From contig JAESUE010000016.1 of the NCBI GenBank assembly GCA_016763235.1, positions 1 to 10,070 on the forward strand: 10,070 nt of DNA. The letters run 5' to 3'. A program made the translations under genes and the position numbers. Of this stretch, positions 5,331-10,070 are shown in pieces (positions within the stretch are counted from its first letter, which is position 1; each line of letters starts with the position of its first letter). The stretch is from Pseudomonadales bacterium. GTDB taxonomy: Bacteria > Pseudomonadota > Gammaproteobacteria > Pseudomonadales > UBA3067. The notes below the pieces were generated by a model. It was not told the origin of the DNA. It worked only from the letters and a program-made list of their open reading frames with translations, and did not search any database.

Positions 5331-8300
5331 GTGATGATGCCATATATTTATTACAAAATTAAATATAAAGCCTTTGAAAAAGAAGTGCTATATTTTTTAA
5401 CCGCCAAAACTATTTTATTGCTAGCATTGATTGTTTTTTCTTCGGGGAAAGCCGCTTATGGCGCAGTATGCTCGGATGTGTTCCCCGTCAATACAACAAG
5501 TAACGCAACTACATCACAGCAGTTTACTTATAGTTATCCGAGTGGTCAGGCTTTTAGCAGCTTTTGGTACTTACTTCCAAATTCAGTAGGAACAGGAGAT
5601 CAATATTATTACGGTAGATCGATGGTGTCGGATATTCTTGTTACGCCGGGGCTGACGACACGCCTATTCATTAACGGAAACTTGAGTTTAAATAGAGGTT
5701 TTATTGTTGATGCAGATGTAAATGAAAGTGGCAACCCGGAAGATCTCATAATTATCATTAAAGGTGATCTTAGTATTTCTAATAAAGCAACGATCAACGC
5801 ACTTATTTATGTTGAGGGTGATGTATCAATATCAGGGAATCCCACTAATAATGGTGCCATTACCGCAACGGGTAGTGCCCCAGCAGCAAAAACGAAGCAA
5901 ACCTATGATGCCGCCGCAGTCGCCAATGCTAATTTTGGCACCTTGTGCTCTTCGGGCGTGATTACCTTCGATCATTTCGACATCAATATTCCTGCAAATA
6001 GCAGTACTTGTTTTCCCACATCCGTTGTCATTACGGCGATTGATTCTAGTGGCGCAACCATGACCAGTTATACGGATACGCTTTCATTAACGACAAGCAG
6101 TGGGCACGGTGGCTGGGCGGTATCCACTGGAACAAATGGTATTGTTGATTCAAATGCCGATGATGGTGCAGCGACGTATACCTTTGATGCCGCTGATTCC
6201 GGTGTGGTAACCCTTGCGCTTACAAACGCTCATGCAGATGTTATGACGACCACTGCGACGGATGTCACCAGCTCTGTTTCTAGCACATCAAGTAGTACTA
6301 CATTTAACGACAACGCTTTTAGTATCGCCGCATTTAATAGTGATGTTATAGCAGGAAGGGATCATTCTTTTGGAATAGAATACATTAAACGTGACCCGTC
6401 CACAGGTAGCTGCGGAGTGGCAGCAGATTTTTCCGCCAACGTTAATCTTAAAATGTCTTACGGGCCATCCATTAATCACCCTGTTGTTGCCACTGCGCCT
6501 GTGGTTAATACCGTTACTCTTCCTACCAGTCAACCAGCCTCTAACAATGTGGCATTAAATTTTATCGCAGGTGTTTCCAGCTTTACTCTCAGTACTAGCG
6601 ATATTGGCGAATACCAGCTAAATGTGTTGGATAATAGCAGTGGGCTTGCGGTGGATACTAGCGGTAATCCCATTAATATTAGCGGTAGTAGTGCTGTCTA
6701 TAGCATTCGTCCATTTGGCATAGATGTCACCTTGCCTGGCAACCCTGCAGCGACCAGTGCAGCCGGTGGGATATTTAAAATAGCGGGTGAGTTATTTGAT
6801 ATTCAGGCAAGGGGTGTTTTGTACGAAGCGTCTGATGATCTAGATAGCGATGGAATTCCCGATGGCCACGATGATATAGATCCTACAAACAATGCAAATT
6901 TATCAAATAACGGTGTGGCCCCGTCTTTTGGCGGTGAAGGTGAAACGATAAGTTTATCTGCTGTGTTGGCACTTCCTGTCGGTGGTAATGATCCCGGATT
7001 AAATGGCACAATTTTAATTAACTCTTTTTCTAGTGGGGCCGGTTCTACTGGTAGCGCATCCTCTTTTGATGAGGTGGGAATCATAGAAGTAAGCGCAGGA
7101 ATCACCGACGGTACTTATTTATCAAGTACAGGCATAACCCTCTATGGGAAATCAGGTTATGTAGGAAGATTCACTCCAGCCTATTTTTCTGCAAGCAGTA
7201 ACGCGCCGTTATTACTTGATGGCTGGTACGACAGTAATAGCGATAGTAGCAATAACTGGACGTGCGACTTTACATACCAAGGCCAGGAATTTGCCATGGA
7301 TGTAAGCCCAAGAATGACAGTGGCAGCCGTTAACACCGCCGGAGTGGCTGTACAAAATTACACAGGCGCGTTTAATAAATTTACCGTATCTTCCGTTAGC
7401 CAAAAAAACATTCAGTTTGCGGTTCAAGATAATGGCGCGACAACGGCCACCGTTCCGAGCGTCAATAATACGGTCGCAATTACCATGAATGATTTAGGCG
7501 GAGGGCTTATTGATTTCACCCTAAGCGGATTAGCTGACCTGCAGAACGGAATATTTTATAATAAATCAGTGCAAGCAAGTTCTGGCGACGAGGTGTTTTC
7601 TGCTGATTTCAGCGTGCGATTTTTTGAAGCATTGGATGACACCAGTCCAAGCCCAGCGCTAACGGTTGGCAACCCCGGTGATGCAATACAGCCAATCACC
7701 TTTGTAAGTGATCTGCAAGATTATTTTGATGATGCATCCTATTTGAATACGGATACCAATGGTGATGGCTCCGCCGACAGTCATCAGGGTCTAATCCTGC
7801 AAGATGGCGATAACATCTGCTATAAAATCGATAGCAACGCTGATGGCATTCCCGATCTTTGTGATGAATACACGCTGTCAGGTATTAGCGGAACAGAAAT
7901 TCGTTACGGCAGACTGAGCTTGGAGAATGCCTATGGCTCTGAATTATTGCCCCTTTTGATGGTTTTTCGAGTCGAGTATTACGACCTTATTACCGTTGGC
8001 GCACCGACCTCAGGTTTTAAAGTAAATGATCAGGATAACAATAGCGCATCGGCTTGTTCGGGCACCTTAGTGAATTCTGCAGCTATTTCGCTGAGTGATT
8101 TTCAGTTAAATTTGAATGTGGGTGAAACAAGTGTAAGCAGTGTGTCTGGCCTAAGTGATGGCTTGGGTAATCTAGTGCTGAGTGCGCCTGGTGCTGGAAA
8201 TCAAGGCATGGTGAAGGTGAATATCACCGTGCCAAACTGGTTGAAATATGACTTTGACGGAGATGGAATCGCAGACCAGTCCAGTGGTATTGCTTCTTTT

Positions 8301-8354
8301 GGGGTTTCTGCAGGTGATGATCTGCTATTTTTTCAGCAGGAAAGTTTTCGTTGA
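5331..8354 (+). CDS. mshQ: MSHA biogenesis protein MshQ, large secreted protein with DUF6701-like region
   Basis: A 1007-residue exported protein, last of the msh series. The GTG at 5331 is followed directly by ATG codons at 5334 and 5337, so the start is uncertain by two residues, and a later GTG at 5385 would also keep the signal peptide. A hydrophobic stretch (about 22-38) followed by AYG-AVC suggests signal peptidase I cleavage near residue 44. Residues about 110-182 show short repeating strands (INGNLSLNRG, IKGDLSISNK, VEGDVSISGN) resembling a bactofilin-like beta-helix. The C-terminal region fits DUF6701/MshQ: GRFTPAYF (612-619), FTYQGQEF (647-654), NYTGAF (676-681), RYGRLSLENAYGSELLPL (858-875) and ASFGVSAGDDLLFF at the end. 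Asp/Asn-rich loops lie at 502-517, 806-816, 833-846 and 973-983. It has eight cysteines. The role is not established by sequence; a surface or tip-associated factor is likely. Confidence 0.86.
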   Translation: MMMPYIYYKIKYKAFEKEVLYFLTAKTILLLALIVFSSGKAAYGAVCSDVFPVNTTSNATTSQQFTYSYPSGQAFSSFWYLLPNSVGTGDQYYYGRSMVSDILVTPGLTTRLFINGNLSLNRGFIVDADVNESGNPEDLIIIIKGDLSISNKATINALIYVEGDVSISGNPTNNGAITATGSAPAAKTKQTYDAAAVANANFGTLCSSGVITFDHFDINIPANSSTCFPTSVVITAIDSSGATMTSYTDTLSLTTSSGHGGWAVSTGTNGIVDSNADDGAATYTFDAADSGVVTLALTNAHADVMTTTATDVTSSVSSTSSSTTFNDNAFSIAAFNSDVIAGRDHSFGIEYIKRDPSTGSCGVAADFSANVNLKMSYGPSINHPVVATAPVVNTVTLPTSQPASNNVALNFIAGVSSFTLSTSDIGEYQLNVLDNSSGLAVDTSGNPINISGSSAVYSIRPFGIDVTLPGNPAATSAAGGIFKIAGELFDIQARGVLYEASDDLDSDGIPDGHDDIDPTNNANLSNNGVAPSFGGEGETISLSAVLALPVGGNDPGLNGTILINSFSSGAGSTGSASSFDEVGIIEVSAGITDGTYLSSTGITLYGKSGYVGRFTPAYFSASSNAPLLLDGWYDSNSDSSNNWTCDFTYQGQEFAMDVSPRMTVAAVNTAGVAVQNYTGAFNKFTVSSVSQKNIQFAVQDNGATTATVPSVNNTVAITMNDLGGGLIDFTLSGLADLQNGIFYNKSVQASSGDEVFSADFSVRFFEALDDTSPSPALTVGNPGDAIQPITFVSDLQDYFDDASYLNTDTNGDGSADSHQGLILQDGDNICYKIDSNADGIPDLCDEYTLSGISGTEIRYGRLSLENAYGSELLPLLMVFRVEYYDLITVGAPTSGFKVNDQDNNSASACSGTLVNSAAISLSDFQLNLNVGETSVSSVSGLSDGLGNLVLSAPGAGNQGMVKVNITVPNWLKYDFDGDGIADQSSGIASFGVSAGDDLLFFQQESFR

Positions 8355-8388
8355 GAGTGTTCATTATTTCCCGAATCTTTCTCAATCA

Positions 8389-8394
8389 TATAAA
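8389..8394 (+). promoter_or_regulatory. Possible -10 box for gltX
   Basis: TATAAA matches the sigma-70 -10 consensus at five of six positions and lies in the non-coding spacer between mshQ and gltX. No good -35 element is found at 16-18 bases upstream: TTATTT (8364-8369) is weak and 19 bases away, and TTGAGA (8351-8356) is too far. If used, transcription would start near 8401, giving a leader of about 75 bases that includes the hairpin at 8433-8451. Confidence 0.33.
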
Positions 8395-8432
8395 ATGCAC
8401 AGCGATATGACTCTTTTCTTAAACAATACCCG

Positions 8433-8459
8433 AATCGAGACTTTCTCGGTTTTGTATTT
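8433..8459 (+). terminator. Terminator-like hairpin between mshQ and gltX
   Basis: AATCGAGA (8433-8440) pairs with TCTCGGTT (8444-8451) over eight positions with one G-U wobble and a three-base loop. A T-rich stretch follows (TTTTGTATTT, 8450-8459). It fits an intrinsic terminator ending the msh transcript 79 bases after the mshQ stop. It also lies only 23 bases before the gltX ATG, so any gltX promoter must be upstream of it or overlap it. The stem has only three G-C pairs, so efficiency is uncertain. Confidence 0.45.
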
Positions 8460-8474
8460 CTCAGCGGAAACAAC

Positions 8475-9986
8475 ATGACAGTCAGAACACGTATTGCTCC
8501 CTCTCCAACCGGTGACCCGCATGTGGGCACCGCTTACATTGCTTTATTTAATCTCGCTTTTGCTCGTGCTATGGGCGGAAAATTCATTCTGCGTATCGAA
8601 GATACCGACCAGGCGCGCAGCACCAGCGATTCCGAAAAACAGATTCTAGATGCCTTGCGGTGGTTGGGCTTAGACTGGGACGAAGGGCCAGATATTGGTG
8701 GCCCCCATGGCCCTTATCATCAAAGCCAGCGAACCGATATTTATCACCAGCACGTTGAGCAGCTTGTCGACAAAGGCCATGCTTTCCGTTGTTTTTGTAG
8801 TACAGAGCGCTTGAGCGCACTACGCGTCCAGCAGATGAAAGATAAACAGCAGCCCGGTTACGACGGTCACTGCATGAGTTTGTCCTCCGATCAAGTTGAG
8901 CAACGAATCTCAGCAGGAGAATCTTCCGTGGTACGCATGAAAGTGCCTCGCGAAGGGAGCTGCAAATTTCAGGACATGCTTCGTGGCGAAGTCGAAATAG
9001 ACTGGACCCAGGTCGATATGCAAATTCTGATGAAAGCTGACGGCATGCCGACTTACCATCTGGCCAACGTGGTGGATGATCACCTCATGGAAATAACCCA
9101 CGTTATTCGTGGAGAAGAGTGGATTAACTCAGCTCCCAAGCATCAATTGCTCTACGATTATTTTGGCTGGGAAATGCCCGTACTTTGCCATATGCCTTTA
9201 TTGCGCAACCCCGATAAAAGTAAGTTAAGCAAAAGGAAAAACCCCACCAGCATTCTTTATTACCAGCGTATGGGCTTTCTTGCCGAAGCGCTGTGTAACT
9301 ATCTTGGGCGCATGGGCTGGTCTATGCCTGATGAGAGAGAGAAGTTCTCCCTGGACGAAATGATTCAGGATTTCGATATAAAAAGGGTTTCTCTTGGTGG
9401 GCCGATTTTTGATACTGAAAAGTTAAGTTGGCTCAATGGGCTATGGATTCGAGACATGGAGCCGGAGGAATTTGGCCGTCGGGTTTCTCAATGGGCTTTT
9501 AATAAAGAATATTTTATGCAAATCGCCCCCTTGGTGCAGAGCAGGGTAGAGCTGTTTAGTGATATTGAACCTCTGGCTGGTTTTTTTGTTTCAGGGGTGT
9601 TGCCTCTCACCGAAGAAAATTTTCAAATTAAAGGCTTGGAACCCGATGTGCTTAAAAGAGTGCTGCAATTTTCTTTATGGCGATTTGAAGCCTTACGCCA
9701 CTGGGAACGAGAAAGCATTGAGGGAACCATTAGCCAGCTTGCAGAAGAGATGGGGTTAAAACTGCGCAATTTTATGCCGCCTATCTTTATGGCGATCACT
9801 GGAAAATCTAGCGCAACCCCATTAATGGACTCCATGGCCATATTGGGCCCAGATATGACCCGTGCGCGTTTGCGCCATGCCCTTGGGGTGGTTGGCGGGG
9901 TTTCCAAGAAAGAGCTCAAGCGTTTAGAAAAAGAATTTGTTCTTTTGGGTAGCGATGAAAATAGCGGCGGTTCAGCCGCCAGCTAA
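8475..9986 (+). CDS. gltX: Glutamate--tRNA ligase (glutamyl-tRNA synthetase)
   Basis: A complete 503-residue class I aminoacyl-tRNA synthetase that attaches glutamate to tRNA-Glu using ATP in the cytoplasm. The catalytic signatures are present: the HIGH-type motif as HVGT in APSPTGDPHVGTAYIALFN (about 8-26), the FILRIEDTD segment (37-45), and the KMSKS-type loop KLSKR (250-254). C106 and C108 (CFC) with H132/C133 (GHC) are candidates for a zinc site like that of bacterial GluRS. VSLGGPIFDTEKLSWLNG (305-322) marks the junction to the anticodon-binding domain, which runs to the GVSKKELKRLEKEF end. The sequence closely resembles Pseudomonas-type discriminating GluRS as I recall it. The ATG has a modest GGAAA element (8466-8470). 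It is separated from mshQ by a 120-base spacer with a hairpin, so it is probably a separate transcription unit. Confidence 0.97.
   Translation: MTVRTRIAPSPTGDPHVGTAYIALFNLAFARAMGGKFILRIEDTDQARSTSDSEKQILDALRWLGLDWDEGPDIGGPHGPYHQSQRTDIYHQHVEQLVDKGHAFRCFCSTERLSALRVQQMKDKQQPGYDGHCMSLSSDQVEQRISAGESSVVRMKVPREGSCKFQDMLRGEVEIDWTQVDMQILMKADGMPTYHLANVVDDHLMEITHVIRGEEWINSAPKHQLLYDYFGWEMPVLCHMPLLRNPDKSKLSKRKNPTSILYYQRMGFLAEALCNYLGRMGWSMPDEREKFSLDEMIQDFDIKRVSLGGPIFDTEKLSWLNGLWIRDMEPEEFGRRVSQWAFNKEYFMQIAPLVQSRVELFSDIEPLAGFFVSGVLPLTEENFQIKGLEPDVLKRVLQFSLWRFEALRHWERESIEGTISQLAEEMGLKLRNFMPPIFMAITGKSSATPLMDSMAILGPDMTRARLRHALGVVGGVSKKELKRLEKEFVLLGSDENSGGSAAS
9962..9985. terminator. GC-rich hairpin over the gltX stop codon
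   Basis: GGCGG (9966-9970) pairs with CCGCC (9976-9980) around TTCAG. The stem extends by TAGC/GCTA (9962-9965 with 9982-9985) across one bulged A, giving nine pairs. On the plus strand no T tract follows. Read on the minus strand, it is followed by ATTTTC, closer to an intrinsic terminator for a convergent gene. It overlaps the last codons and part of the stop codon of gltX. Confidence 0.38.
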
Positions 9987-10070
9987 AACCTGACGGAGGA
10001 GGGCCAGCAGTTCTCGGTCAAGCTGCAGCCCCCGTAATGCCTGGCCTATATAGCATCTTAAAATAAATAT
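9972..10070 (-). CDS. Possible 3' end of a convergent gene (partial, unknown function)
   Basis: On the minus strand one frame is open from the window edge for 32 residues and ends in TGA at 9974-9972, overlapping the gltX 3' end. The last residues read GQALRGLQLDRELLALLRQV followed by LAGG, which looks like an amphipathic helix at a protein C-terminus, with GC-rich codons typical of coding sequence. The stop lies in the loop of the hairpin at 9962-9985, which could terminate this transcript. The part near the window edge is AT-rich, no start is visible, and 32 codons are too few to prove coding. I do not recognise the family. The alternative is that 9987-10070 is plain intergenic sequence. 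Confidence 0.33.
   Translation of the reverse strand: MFILRCYIGQALRGLQLDRELLALLRQVLAGG

Noticed and set aside
8248..8478. Plus-strand open frame spanning the mshQ-gltX junction.
   Set aside because: It overlaps the conserved end of mshQ in another frame, has no domain-like sequence, and the spacer part contains the hairpin.
1..10070. CRISPR arrays, insertion sequences, tRNA or rRNA genes and phage genes.
   Set aside because: No regular direct repeats, transposase motifs, terminal inverted repeats, cloverleaf-type sequences or phage-like products were seen on either strand.

Overview
The window holds the distal part of an MSHA (mannose-sensitive haemagglutinin) type IV pilus locus, followed by the housekeeping gene gltX. 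All complete genes are on the plus strand. The sequence suggests a gammaproteobacterium. The gene order mshE-mshG-mshF-mshA-mshC-mshD-mshO-mshP-mshQ matches the MSHA loci known from Vibrio, Shewanella and relatives. The glutamyl-tRNA synthetase reads like those of Pseudomonadales/Cellvibrionales (PSPTGDPHVGT start, KLSKR loop). Moderate GC and serine/threonine-rich surface proteins would fit a marine member, but that assignment is inference.

Layout. 1-678 is the C-terminal part of the MshE assembly ATPase; its start lies before the window. 714-1934 is MshG, the inner-membrane platform protein. A 132-base gap (1935-2066) contains a perfect 12-base palindrome. 2067-2591 is an MshF-like protein that aligns position for position with the N-terminal helix of the neighbouring pilin but has lost the prepilin-peptidase site. 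2612-3058 is the probable major pilin MshA. 3074-5328 holds four minor pilins or pseudopilins (MshC, MshD, MshO, MshP) in tightly packed or overlapping genes. 5331-8354 is MshQ, a large secreted protein with DUF6701-like features and several Asp/Asn-rich calcium-loop-like segments. 8355-8474 is a non-coding spacer with a -10-like box and a terminator-like hairpin. 8475-9986 is complete gltX. The last 84 bases may hold the 3' end of a convergent minus-strand gene.

How the genes work together. MshE hydrolyses ATP at the cytoplasmic face and drives pilus polymerisation through MshG. MshA forms the fibre. The minor pilins probably prime assembly or cap the tip, and MshQ is a candidate tip-associated or surface factor. 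gltX appears to be an unrelated housekeeping neighbour.

No wholly new system was found. The points most worth a second look are the uncleavable pilin-like MshF, the attenuator-like hairpin inside mshC just after the major pilin gene, the decoy start codon before mshC, the calcium-loop-like segments of MshQ, and the hairpin in the gltX leader.
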